28,994 nucleotides of DNA from NCBI GenBank assembly GCA_040905925.1, contig JBBDQO010000079.1, positions 1 to 28,994 on the forward strand. Reading direction: 5' to 3'. Each line of letters opens with the position of its first letter. The first letter of the stretch is position 1. The notes beneath the pieces were generated by a model, which saw only the letters and a list, made by a program, of their open reading frames with translations, did not search any database and had not been told where the DNA came from. A program made the translations under genes and the position numbers. Positions 15,487 to 23,334 of this stretch are shown here, one piece after another. The DNA comes from JALYNX01 sp040905925 (GTDB lineage: Bacteria; Actinomycetota; Acidimicrobiia; Spongiisociales; ZC4RG35).

Positions 15487-16800
15487 ATGGTGCCTTCCTT
15501 TCGCAGCCGGCGTGTGGTCCTGCCGGACGGCGTGCGCGCGGCGACGGTTCGTCATGAGGGTGGCCTGGTAGTCCATGTCGGGGAGGGGACAGCCGACGAG
15601 GACTTTGGGGATCTGGTGGTCATGCCGGGTCTCGTCGATTCCCATGTTCATGTGAACGAGCCGGGTCGGGCCGGCTGGGAGGGATTTCGATCGGCGACGA
15701 GGGCGGCCGCGGCTGGAGGCACCACCACGATCGTGGACATGCCTCTCAATTCGATTCCACCGACGGTGGACCCCGAGGCCCTGGCCGCCAAACGAGCTGC
15801 TGCAAAAGGGGCGATCGCGGTGGATGTGGCCTTCTGGGGAGGTTTGGTTCCGGGATCGGAGTCCTGGGTGGAGGGCCTGGTCGCGGCCGGGGTATGCGGT
15901 TTCAAGTCGTTTCTGGTCGACTCCGGGGTGCCGGAGTTCCCACCGATGAGTGTCGAGGGTCTGGCGAAGGCACTTCCGGAACTGGCCCGTCTCGGAGTCC
16001 CACTGTTGCTGCATGCCGAGGACCCGTCGCGTCTCCATCCGATGATCGGCGATCCCCGAAGCTACGGGGCCTACCTGGAGTCACGTCCTCCGGAATGTGA
16101 GGCGGAGGCCGTCGGCGAGGCGGTGACGCTCGCCGCGAGCAGCGGAGGGCATATTCATGTTCTCCATGTTTCGTCGGGTGATGCATCCGACGTGCTGCGC
16201 GGGGCGGGGCCGGGAGTCAGCGCCGAGACCTGTCCCCACTATCTCACGTTCACTTCCGAGCAGATCGGGGTAGGTGCCACGGAGTTCAAATGTGCGCCAC
16301 CGATCAGGGCCGAAGTGCATCGTGAGGCTCTCTGGGAGGCGCTGGGCGATGGCACGCTGGCGATGATCGTTTCCGACCACTCCCCGTCGCCACCAGAGCT
16401 CAAAGCGGTCGAAAGCGGGGACTTCGGCGCGGCATGGGGTGGCATCAGCTCGCTGCAGATCCGGCTCGGGGCAACCTGGTCGGAGGCCGTCCGGAGAGGT
16501 TTCGGGCTCGATCGGCTCACCGAATGGCTCTCCACCGCCCCGGCCCGGCTTGCCGGTCTCGATCGAAAGGGGTCGATCGGGAAGGGGATGGACGCAGACT
16601 TCGTGGTGTGGGACCCCGACGGTGTCACCGAGGTGGTGGGCACCGGGCTCGAGCACCGGCACCCCATGACCCCGTACGAGGGCATGAGGCTTCGGGGGAA
16701 GGTGGAGAAGGTGACGCTGGGCGGGCAGACTCTGTACACCCCTGAGGCAGGAGTTCTCGGGCTGGGAGGCAGGATGTTGGAGCGCACATGGTCGACCTGA
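15487..16800 (+). CDS. allB: Allantoinase
   Basis: 437-residue cyclic amidohydrolase that opens the hydantoin ring of allantoin to allantoate. The binuclear metal site is intact: His53 and His55 in DSHVHVNEPGR, the carboxylated-Lys position Lys140 in CGFKSFLVDSG, His176 in LLLHAED, His227 in HVLHVSS, and Asp297 in VSDHSP. Allantoinase-specific stretches are KCAPPIR and HRHPMTPYEG. The frame opens at an ATG at 15487 (MVPSFRSRRVVLPDG) with only a weak ribosome binding site. This is the first gene of the plus-strand urate-degradation unit. It overlaps the next gene by 13 nt. Genes in this unit run in the reverse of pathway order. Confidence 0.93.
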   Translation: MVPSFRSRRVVLPDGVRAATVRHEGGLVVHVGEGTADEDFGDLVVMPGLVDSHVHVNEPGRAGWEGFRSATRAAAAGGTTTIVDMPLNSIPPTVDPEALAAKRAAAKGAIAVDVAFWGGLVPGSESWVEGLVAAGVCGFKSFLVDSGVPEFPPMSVEGLAKALPELARLGVPLLLHAEDPSRLHPMIGDPRSYGAYLESRPPECEAEAVGEAVTLAASSGGHIHVLHVSSGDASDVLRGAGPGVSAETCPHYLTFTSEQIGVGATEFKCAPPIRAEVHREALWEALGDGTLAMIVSDHSPSPPELKAVESGDFGAAWGGISSLQIRLGATWSEAVRRGFGLDRLTEWLSTAPARLAGLDRKGSIGKGMDADFVVWDPDGVTEVVGTGLEHRHPMTPYEGMRLRGKVEKVTLGGQTLYTPEAGVLGLGGRMLERTWST

Positions 16801-18218
16801 TCTCGAGCGCGGTCGGGGGACGGATCGTCGAGTTCAACGACGAGTTCTTTGCACCGGCGTCGAACCTGATCTCTCCCGGCGACCCGGTCTCGAACTCGGA
16901 GTACACCGATCGCGGGAAGTGGATGGATGGCTGGGAGACCCGGAGGAGACGGGACCCCGGTCACGACTGGTGTGTCATCGCCCTCGGGGTGCCGGGGCGA
17001 ATCGAGCATGTCACTGTGGACACCTCGTTCTTCACCGGTAACTACGCCGAGTCTTTCTCCCTCGAGGCGTGTGGGGAGGACGAGGACGAGCGCCTCGCCG
17101 ACGCCGAATGGAAGGAGGTCCTTCCTCGAACCCCGCTCTCGGGCGACTCCCGAGCATCGTTCCTGGTCGACAACCCGCATCGTTTCGCATACGTAAGGCT
17201 CAACAACTTCCCCGACGGCGGGGTGGCCCGGCTTCGGGTCGAGGGAACTCCGATCCCGTCCCGGTCTCAGGTATGCCCGGGTGAGGATCCGGTTGACCTG
17301 CTTTCGATGCTGGTCGGCGGGGAGGCAGTGAACGCCTCCGATGTCCACTATTCGCCTCCCTCGAACCTGCTTCGGCCCACCGAGCCGGCGGGGATGTGGG
17401 ACGGCTGGGAGACGAAGCGAAGAAGGGGGCCTGGCAACGACTGGGTCGAGTTGCGGCTGGGGATGCCGGGGAAGATCGACACCGTCGTCATCGACAGCCG
17501 CCACTTCAAGGGCAATGCCCCAGGATGGGTCTCCATCCTCGTCTCCGAAGACGGAGTGGGGTGGGAGGCGGTTCTGGACAGGGTTGCGGTCGCTCCCCAC
17601 GACGTGGCCAGCCTCGACCTGCCGGTCCCAACCCATGCCGGCTATCTGCGGGTGGACATCCATCCCGACGGAGGGCTGGCCAGGGTCAAGGCGCTGGGTC
17701 GTCCGGATCGGGAGGTCTTGGTCGAGAAGCGGATGGCCTATCTGAACTCACTGACGGAGTCCGCGGCCAGACGGTTCTTCCGTACCGCGTGTGCCTCGGG
17801 ATCTTGGGTCGAGTCGATGCTTGCCCAGCGCCCGTTTGCCGGCCCTGAGGACATCCACACCGGCGCCGAAACCGCATTCGATCTCCTTGAGGAGGCCGAC
17901 TGGATGGAGGCCTTCTCCGGGCACCCCCGAATCGGGGAACCAGGGGACGGGGCGGCCAATCGGGAGCAGGCCGGGGTGCAGGAGGCGGCGGCGAAGACCC
18001 TGGCCGCGATCACCGAGGTCAACCGCCAGTACGAGGAGCGGTTCGGGTTCACCTATATCGTCTACGCCTCAGGGAAGACCGCGGAGGAGATGCTGGCCAT
18101 CGCAAAGTCTCGGCTCGGAAGCGCCAGGGAGCACGAGATCGAGGTCGCCTCCCGCGAGCAGAGATCGATCACGACCACCAGACTTCGGAGAATGCTCTGC
18201 GAAGGAGACCAACTGTGA
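16788..18218 (+). CDS. alc: Allantoicase fused to OHCU decarboxylase
   Basis: 476-residue two-domain protein. Residues 1 to about 305 are allantoicase (allantoate to ureidoglycolate plus urea), made of two homologous jelly-roll halves. Each half carries DGWETxRRR (47-54 and 205-212), a FxxxN segment and a PDGGxARxRV/K strand. Residues about 315-476 are a 2-oxo-4-hydroxy-4-carboxy-5-ureidoimidazoline decarboxylase (OHCU to S-allantoin). That domain has LNSLTESAARRFF, the catalytic His379 in SGHPRIGE with Glu384, EQAG at 393-396, and RFGFTYIVYASGKTAEEM with Arg418. The activities are two steps apart, with allantoinase acting between them. The ATG at 16788 overlaps allB by 13 nt, and the stop overlaps the GTG of hiuH. 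Both domains look catalytically complete. Confidence 0.93.
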   Translation: MVDLISSAVGGRIVEFNDEFFAPASNLISPGDPVSNSEYTDRGKWMDGWETRRRRDPGHDWCVIALGVPGRIEHVTVDTSFFTGNYAESFSLEACGEDEDERLADAEWKEVLPRTPLSGDSRASFLVDNPHRFAYVRLNNFPDGGVARLRVEGTPIPSRSQVCPGEDPVDLLSMLVGGEAVNASDVHYSPPSNLLRPTEPAGMWDGWETKRRRGPGNDWVELRLGMPGKIDTVVIDSRHFKGNAPGWVSILVSEDGVGWEAVLDRVAVAPHDVASLDLPVPTHAGYLRVDIHPDGGLARVKALGRPDREVLVEKRMAYLNSLTESAARRFFRTACASGSWVESMLAQRPFAGPEDIHTGAETAFDLLEEADWMEAFSGHPRIGEPGDGAANREQAGVQEAAAKTLAAITEVNRQYEERFGFTYIVYASGKTAEEMLAIAKSRLGSAREHEIEVASREQRSITTTRLRRMLCEGDQL

Positions 18219-18532
18219 CATCCGTCAGCACCCATGTCCTCGACACTGCTACCGGCGAACCCGCCGGAGGGATCATTGTGACCCTGGAGCGGTCGGTCGA
18301 CGGCGGATGGCAGCACCTGTCTGAGGGTGTCACCGATGTCAACGGTCGGATCATGATGTTGGCCGGGGCCGTCTTCACCGGGGTGTATCGGCTGGTGTTC
18401 GCCACCGGGGACGCGGGTAGTGTCTTCTACCCCCAGGTCCACATCGTGGTCTCATTGGACGAAGAGCAGGATCACTACCACATTCCCCTCCTTCTCAGCC
18501 CCTACGGGTACACCACCTATCGGGGTCGCTAG
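18215..18532 (+). CDS. hiuH: 5-hydroxyisourate hydrolase (transthyretin-like protein)
   Basis: 105-residue HIU hydrolase, a homotetramer that hydrolyses 5-hydroxyisourate (the urate oxidase product) to OHCU. Family signatures are the N-terminal STHVLDTATGEPA with His7, Arg45 in NGRIMM, and HYHIPLLLSPYGYTTYRG with His89. The family normally ends in YRGS, whose Ser is part of the active-site set. This protein ends YRGR, with Arg105 followed directly by TAG. The GTG start at 18215 shares bases with the stop of the previous gene (GTGA) and has GAAGGAGA just upstream, which fixes the start. The product feeds the OHCU decarboxylase domain encoded immediately upstream. Confidence 0.93.
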   Translation: MTSVSTHVLDTATGEPAGGIIVTLERSVDGGWQHLSEGVTDVNGRIMMLAGAVFTGVYRLVFATGDAGSVFYPQVHIVVSLDEEQDHYHIPLLLSPYGYTTYRGR

Positions 18533-18534
18533 CA

Positions 18535-19353
18535 GTGCCCCAGCTAGGCGATAACCGGTGGGGCAAATCCGAGATCCGCGTCTCGAAGATCCATCGCGGT
18601 GAGACTCACGACGAATTCTCCGATGTCACGGTGCAGGTCCTGCTCCAGGGCGATGTCGATGCCGCCCATCTCTCAGGCGACAACCAAGGGGTCCTCCCCA
18701 CCGACACCATGAAGAACACGGTCTACGCCCTGGCACAAGACCATCTGGGCCGGGATCTAGAGGGTTTTGCCACACACCTCTGCGTGTGGTTCCTCGGTCG
18801 TCCCGGAGTCGGTGCGGCCACCGTGAACGTGGCCGAGAGACTTTGGCAGAGAGTCTCCGACACCGGATTTCTGGGAGGGGGCTCGGAGCGCAGGACTGCG
18901 AAAGTGGTGGTCGGGACCGGGGAGACCGGGACCTGGGCCGGTGTCGAAGGTCTGGTCGTCCTGAAAACCAGGGGATCAGCCTTCGTCGGGTTTCCCCGGG
19001 ACCAGTTCACCGTGCTCCCCGAAGCGGCCGACCGCCTGCTGGCAACTTCTCTCACCGCTAACTGGCGTTATGACCCGGTTCCCATGGACACGACATCTGC
19101 TTGGGAGACCGCTCGGCAAACGCTGGTGGAGAGATTCTTCGCAGACTGGTCGGCATCGGTGCAGCACCAGGGATGGCTGATGGCCGAGGCAGTGCTGGCG
19201 GCGGTGCCCGAGATGGCGGAGATCACGCTTCACTTGCCGAATCAGCATCATCTTGCCTTCGATCTCACCCGATTCGGGATGACCGACGAGGGTGCGGTCT
19301 TCCAGCCGGTTTCGGAGCCCTACGGTGACATTGGCCTCACCGTCGTGCGGTAG
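18535..19353 (+). CDS. uox: Urate oxidase (uricase)
   Basis: 272-residue cofactor-free uricase that oxidises urate with O2 to 5-hydroxyisourate and H2O2. Active-site segments are visible: the Lys in RWGKSEIRV, the Thr-Asp pair in VLPTDTMKNTVYALA, Phe and the following loop in SAFVGFPRDQFTVLPEA, Arg in TANWRYD, Gln in SVQHQGW, and Asn/His in LPNQHHLAFDL. The GTG at 18535 lies 2 nt after the hiuH stop, so the two are tightly linked. Two T-fold halves are expected from the length. No catalase gene lies in the window to remove the peroxide. The stop at 19353 directly adjoins the CNNM-family gene. Confidence 0.94.
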   Translation: MPQLGDNRWGKSEIRVSKIHRGETHDEFSDVTVQVLLQGDVDAAHLSGDNQGVLPTDTMKNTVYALAQDHLGRDLEGFATHLCVWFLGRPGVGAATVNVAERLWQRVSDTGFLGGGSERRTAKVVVGTGETGTWAGVEGLVVLKTRGSAFVGFPRDQFTVLPEAADRLLATSLTANWRYDPVPMDTTSAWETARQTLVERFFADWSASVQHQGWLMAEAVLAAVPEMAEITLHLPNQHHLAFDLTRFGMTDEGAVFQPVSEPYGDIGLTVVR

Positions 19354-19359
19354 GTGTCG

Positions 19360-20607
19360 ATGGACCTCGCTGTGAATCTGCCACTGATCCTCCTCTTGTT
19401 GGGTCTGTTCGGGTTCTCGGTGTTCATCTCCGCGGTGGAAACGGCGTTTCTTCGGATACCGGCAGTCCGGGTCCACGCCCTGGCCGAGGAAGGCAGTCGA
19501 TCCGCCAAGAAACTGGCTCAACTCACCGAGAAACTGCCCGAGGTGCTGAACGCCATCCTGTTGGCTGCCCTTCTGGCCCAGATCGGGGCGGCCACCGTCG
19601 CCGGGATCCTCGCCGCCCAATTCTGGGATGCCTTCGGGGTCACCATCGCCTCGGCGGTGCTCACCTTCCTCCTCTACATCTACGCCGAAGCCATCCCCAA
19701 GACGTTTGCGGTTCGTCATCCCGACCGGGTGGCCCTCACCCTGGCCTACCCATTGGCAGCGGTGGTGACCGTATTGCGCCCCTTGGTGAAAGTCCTGGTT
19801 TGGATTGCCGACCTCCAGATGCCGGGCAAGGGCGTGGTCACCTCGCCCACCATCACTGAGGGCGAACTGAGGATGCTCGCCTCGAGGGCGGCCACCGAGG
19901 GGGAGATCACATCCGACGACCTGGAGTTGATCGAAAGGGCGTTTCGGATCGGTGATCGTCAGGTAGATGACATCATGGTCCCGAGACCCGACATCGTGGC
20001 GGTCGACGGAGACTCGTCGGTTGCCTTTGCCCTCCAGGCCTCCCTTGCCGGCGGCCACCGCCGGGTGCCGATATTCGAGGGGAGCATCGACAACATCACC
20101 GGTGTCGTGAAACTGCACACCCTGATCCAGGTTCCCGAGGACCGCCGGGACGACCTGCCGGTTTCACGATTGAGCGAGGGCGTGCTGGTCGTTCCCGAGT
20201 CGAAGCGGGTACTCGGCCTGCTCACCGAGATGCAGGAAGCCGGCACCCATCTCGCGGTCGTGGTCGACGAGTACGGGAGCACCGCGGGCCTGGTCACCAT
20301 CGAGGACATCGCAGAGGAGGTCTTGGGCTCGATCAGCGAAGGCCCTGACGACTCCGACGTGGTGCACGTCGCCGAAGACGAATGGCTGATCGATGCTTCC
20401 TTGCCCGTGGAGGACCTTTCGGAGATCCTCGACGTGGACCTCGACGACACCGATTGGAACACCGCGGCTGGGCTGGTGCTGAGCCTGCTGGGTCGACTAC
20501 CCAAGGTGGGGGATGAGGTGACTTACGGCCATCACGTGCTCCGGGTGGTGAGTATCCGTGGGCGACGGATCACCCGGATCCAGGTGCGTCGCCTCCGCAA
20601 CAAGTGA
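19360..20607 (+). CDS. CNNM/CorC (HlyC)-type membrane protein with CBS pair
   Basis: 415-residue membrane protein of the CNNM/CorC family, linked to divalent cation (Mg) transport. The N-terminal DUF21 region has hydrophobic segments at about residues 5-30, 60-80, 85-110 and 120-145. A CBS pair spans roughly 205-330 (VDDIMVPRPDIVAVDGD; HLAVVVDEYGSTAGLVTIEDIAEEVLG). A CorC_HlyC domain lies at about 345-415 (EWLIDASLPVEDL; TAAGLVLSLLGRLP). A GTG at 19354 is also in frame; the ATG at 19360 was preferred because GGTAGG then lies 6 nt upstream. It follows uox with almost no gap and is likely co-transcribed. A metal transporter is an odd member of a uricolytic unit. It ends 3 nt from the convergent DUF6986 gene. 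Confidence 0.88.
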   Translation: MDLAVNLPLILLLLGLFGFSVFISAVETAFLRIPAVRVHALAEEGSRSAKKLAQLTEKLPEVLNAILLAALLAQIGAATVAGILAAQFWDAFGVTIASAVLTFLLYIYAEAIPKTFAVRHPDRVALTLAYPLAAVVTVLRPLVKVLVWIADLQMPGKGVVTSPTITEGELRMLASRAATEGEITSDDLELIERAFRIGDRQVDDIMVPRPDIVAVDGDSSVAFALQASLAGGHRRVPIFEGSIDNITGVVKLHTLIQVPEDRRDDLPVSRLSEGVLVVPESKRVLGLLTEMQEAGTHLAVVVDEYGSTAGLVTIEDIAEEVLGSISEGPDDSDVVHVAEDEWLIDASLPVEDLSEILDVDLDDTDWNTAAGLVLSLLGRLPKVGDEVTYGHHVLRVVSIRGRRITRIQVRRLRNK

Positions 20608-20610
20608 CCT

Positions 20611-21930
20611 TCAGCTTCGGCCTTCCAGGATCCTCAGGAACGACCTGGTCCTCAGCTCTTCCACGGTCAGACCCGATCTGGCGATCGCCTCATCTTCGGT
20701 GACCGCGCCACAGTTGATGGCCCGCAGGAAGAAATTCAGAAGCCCCTGCCCGGTGGCGGCGTCGTCGAACACCTCGCCCACCAGCGTCGCCTTCGCCGCC
20801 GACTCGACAAAGTTGGAGAGCCGCTCACCGGCCTGGTCGAGGCCTTCGAGGAAGAACGAATAGACCGCCGCATAGCGGGTCGGGAGTTGGGCCGGGTGGA
20901 GGTCCCACCCCTGGTAGTAGGCATGGGTCAGCGAATGGCGGATGTGGTCGTAGTGGAGCCTCATCGCCTCGTGGACGCTTCGCTCGTTCTCGCGCTTCTC
21001 GATGTCGGTCAGGGCATCGTCGCGATGGATCGGCACCGGCATCATGTTGGTTGCACCGTCCGAGAGCCATACCCCGGACCCGGCCAGGCTCACCTGGAGC
21101 ACATGACGGGCGAAGTCACAAGCCGGGTGGGTCATCGTCTGATAGGCGGCGGTGATGCTCATAGCGGCGGTGTAGTCGTAGGTTCCGAAATGCGCTCCTC
21201 TGACGCGGCCCCTGCCGGCCTCGACCAGCTTGCGGACACCGCTGGTCCCGTCGCGGTCGATCACCGTCTGCGGTGTCTCCACCATCAACTCGATCGGGAT
21301 CTGGGTAAGCCCGAGCTCCCGCTCCAATTCGTCCAGGGCCTCAGCCAGGACCGTCACCTGCTCGGTGTGCTGGATCTTGGGCAGCGTGACCACGAAGCCT
21401 TCAGGCAGCCCGCCCGAGTTTTCGGCCAACGTGGTCACAAAGACGTCGAGGGTGCGGAGCGCCCGTTTTTGGAGATCACCAGACAGAGACTTGACCCGGA
21501 TCCCGATGAAAGGGGACAGCGAGCCGTTTGCCAATCCAGCTGCCACCTCCTGCGCGGAAGAACGAGCATGATCGTCCTCTTCGTCATCGGGGCGGTGGCC
21601 GTAGCCGTCCTCGAAGTCGAGTCTGAAGTCCTCAACCGGCTCGGTGGCGAGCTTCTCCCGGACCTGGTTGTGGACCTTCTCGCCCAACCCGGGGTCGACA
21701 CCCAGGATCTCGACCAGATGGTCCGCATCGGGCAACCAACGGTTCAGCGCGGTCTGTGCCAGCTCACCGAGGCGTCCCACGGTGGTCGAAGCGAAAAGGT
21801 GGGCTCCTCCATAGACAGTGGAGACAGGTTGACGATCCGGGCGCTCCCCGGGGAACTCGGTGTTCACCTCGGTGGTCACCCGGCTGAGACGGGCGCCCCA
21901 GCTCGCCAGGGAGTCTTCGTGCAGTGTCAT
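20611..21930 (-). CDS. DUF6986 CitE/aldolase-like protein
   Basis: 439-residue protein that I place in the DUF6986 group, related to the HpcH/HpaI-CitE aldolase/lyase TIM-barrel superfamily. Visible features are DFRLDFEDGYGHRPDDEEDDHA (acidic strand typical of CitE Mg sites), FIGIRVKSLS, VVTLPKIQH, IELMVETPQTV, GAHFGTYDYTA, and a long helical tail (QGWDLHPAQLPTRYAAVYSFF). Biochemical function is not established to my knowledge. It is the only minus-strand gene inside the purine locus. Because ureidoglycolate yields glyoxylate, a CitE-like C-C lyase or synthase acting on glyoxylate-derived metabolites is a reasonable inference. The ATG at 21930 begins MTLHEDSLASWG; the open frame upstream is antisense to the deaminase gene and is not used. 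No clear ribosome binding site is seen. Confidence 0.78.
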   Translation of the reverse strand: MTLHEDSLASWGARLSRVTTEVNTEFPGERPDRQPVSTVYGGAHLFASTTVGRLGELAQTALNRWLPDADHLVEILGVDPGLGEKVHNQVREKLATEPVEDFRLDFEDGYGHRPDDEEDDHARSSAQEVAAGLANGSLSPFIGIRVKSLSGDLQKRALRTLDVFVTTLAENSGGLPEGFVVTLPKIQHTEQVTVLAEALDELERELGLTQIPIELMVETPQTVIDRDGTSGVRKLVEAGRGRVRGAHFGTYDYTAAMSITAAYQTMTHPACDFARHVLQVSLAGSGVWLSDGATNMMPVPIHRDDALTDIEKRENERSVHEAMRLHYDHIRHSLTHAYYQGWDLHPAQLPTRYAAVYSFFLEGLDQAGERLSNFVESAAKATLVGEVFDDAATGQGLLNFFLRAINCGAVTEDEAIARSGLTVEELRTRSFLRILEGRS

Positions 21931-21945
21931 GGTGGGGGCGACTCT

Positions 21946-23328
21946 ATGGCCGCCGGTAGCGTGGTGAGGATGGGAACATTGCTGGTTCGCCACGCTCGCG
22001 TCCTGGTCACCATGGACGGAGCGGAGATCGAAGACGGCGCCATCTTCGCCCGCGACGGTTGGATCGAGGCGGTCGGCACCACCGCGGATCTGCCGGCCGG
22101 CGCAGACGAGACCGTGGACCTCTCCGGCCACATCGTCCTCCCCGGTCTGGTCAACACCCACCACCACCTCTATCAGAGCTTGACTCGGGTGGTGCCGGGA
22201 GCCCAGGACGCCGGCCTCTTCCAGTGGCTGCGCGCCCTCTATCCGATTTGGGCCCGGATGACTCCGGACCATGTTCGTGTCGCCACCACGATCGGGTTAG
22301 CCGAGTTGGCGCTGAGCGGGTGCACCACCGCTTTCGACCATCAATACCTATGGCCCAACGGGTCAAGGGTCGACGATCAGATCGAAGGTGCTGAGCCGGT
22401 CGGGCTCCGTTTCCACGTCTCCCGGGGGTCGATGAGTCTCGGAGAGTCGGAAGGCGGTCTGCCCCCGGACTCGATCGTCGAGGAGCCGGACTCCATTCTT
22501 GAGGATTGCCAGAGAGTCGTCGGGTCCTATCACCAGCCCCAGCGAGGCGCCACGACTCGCGTCGTCCTCGCTCCCTGCTCGCCTTTCTCAGTCACCACAG
22601 ACCTGATGCGAGAAACGGCCGACCTAGCGCGTGATCTGGACGTCACCATGCACACCCATCTCGCCGAAACGGTCGATGAAGAGGAGTTCTGCGTCACCCG
22701 CTTTGCCCGACGCCCCGTTGAGCACATGGAGGACTTGGGATGGTCCGGTCCCGACGTTTGGTATGCCCACGCGGTCCATGTCGCCCCTGACGAAATCACC
22801 CGCATGGGCAGAGCTGGCACCGGGGTCGCCCATTGCCCGACATCGAACATGAGGCTGGCATCGGGGTTGGCACCGGTCGCCGGATACCTCGAGGCCGGAG
22901 TGCGGGTCGGCCTGGGTGTCGACGGCTCGGCCTCCAACGACTCGTCGAACATGTTGGCCGAGGTGCGTCAGACGTTGCTGTTGAATCGGCTCGCTGTCGC
23001 CCCGGGTGTCGGCGAAGGGCCTCAAATGACAGCACGGGACGCGCTGATGGTGGCGACGGTGGGTGGCGCCGCGGTGCTGGGAAGGGACGACATCGGGCGC
23101 TTGGCGCCGGGGATGGCGGCCGATTTCATCGCCATCGACTTCGAAAGGCTGCACTTCGCCGGGGCGATCCACGATCCGGTCGCCGCGCTGGTCCTGTGCT
23201 CCCCGGTCGGCGTCGACCATTCCTGGGTCGGAGGGCGGCGCGTCGTCGAGGACAGACAACTGGCCAGGGTCGACATCGAGGCCCTGGTCGTGGAGCACAA
23301 CCAGCTTGCCCGGGCATTGCTCGGGTAG
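21946..23328 (+). CDS. 8-oxoguanine deaminase (amidohydrolase, Pa0142-like)
   Basis: 460-residue amidohydrolase that would deaminate 8-oxoguanine to urate. Motifs: LPGLVNTHHHLYQSLTRVVP (metal His72 and His74), SGCTTAFDHQYLWPNG, RFHVSRGSMSLGESEGGLPPDS, LAPCSPFSV, MHTHLAET, HCPTSNMRLASG and LGVDGSASND. These are the stretches I associate with the 8-oxoguanine deaminase group typified by P. aeruginosa Pa0142, as distinct from GuaD-type guanine deaminase. Guanine may be a secondary substrate. The ATG at 21946 has GGTGGGGG about 7 nt upstream; an ATG at 21970 (MGTLLVRHARV) is the alternative. It lies only 15 nt from the divergent DUF6986 start, so their promoters must overlap the coding 5' ends. 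The stop is 6 nt before the xanthine dehydrogenase genes. Confidence 0.88.
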   Translation: MAAGSVVRMGTLLVRHARVLVTMDGAEIEDGAIFARDGWIEAVGTTADLPAGADETVDLSGHIVLPGLVNTHHHLYQSLTRVVPGAQDAGLFQWLRALYPIWARMTPDHVRVATTIGLAELALSGCTTAFDHQYLWPNGSRVDDQIEGAEPVGLRFHVSRGSMSLGESEGGLPPDSIVEEPDSILEDCQRVVGSYHQPQRGATTRVVLAPCSPFSVTTDLMRETADLARDLDVTMHTHLAETVDEEEFCVTRFARRPVEHMEDLGWSGPDVWYAHAVHVAPDEITRMGRAGTGVAHCPTSNMRLASGLAPVAGYLEAGVRVGLGVDGSASNDSSNMLAEVRQTLLLNRLAVAPGVGEGPQMTARDALMVATVGGAAVLGRDDIGRLAPGMAADFIAIDFERLHFAGAIHDPVAALVLCSPVGVDHSWVGGRRVVEDRQLARVDIEALVVEHNQLARALLG

Positions 23329-23334
23329 TTTCTG

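Noticed and set aside
20887..21945. In-frame plus-strand extension upstream of the 8-oxoguanine deaminase
   Set aside because: It is antisense to the DUF6986 gene and has no family similarity; the amidohydrolase homology begins at about 21970.
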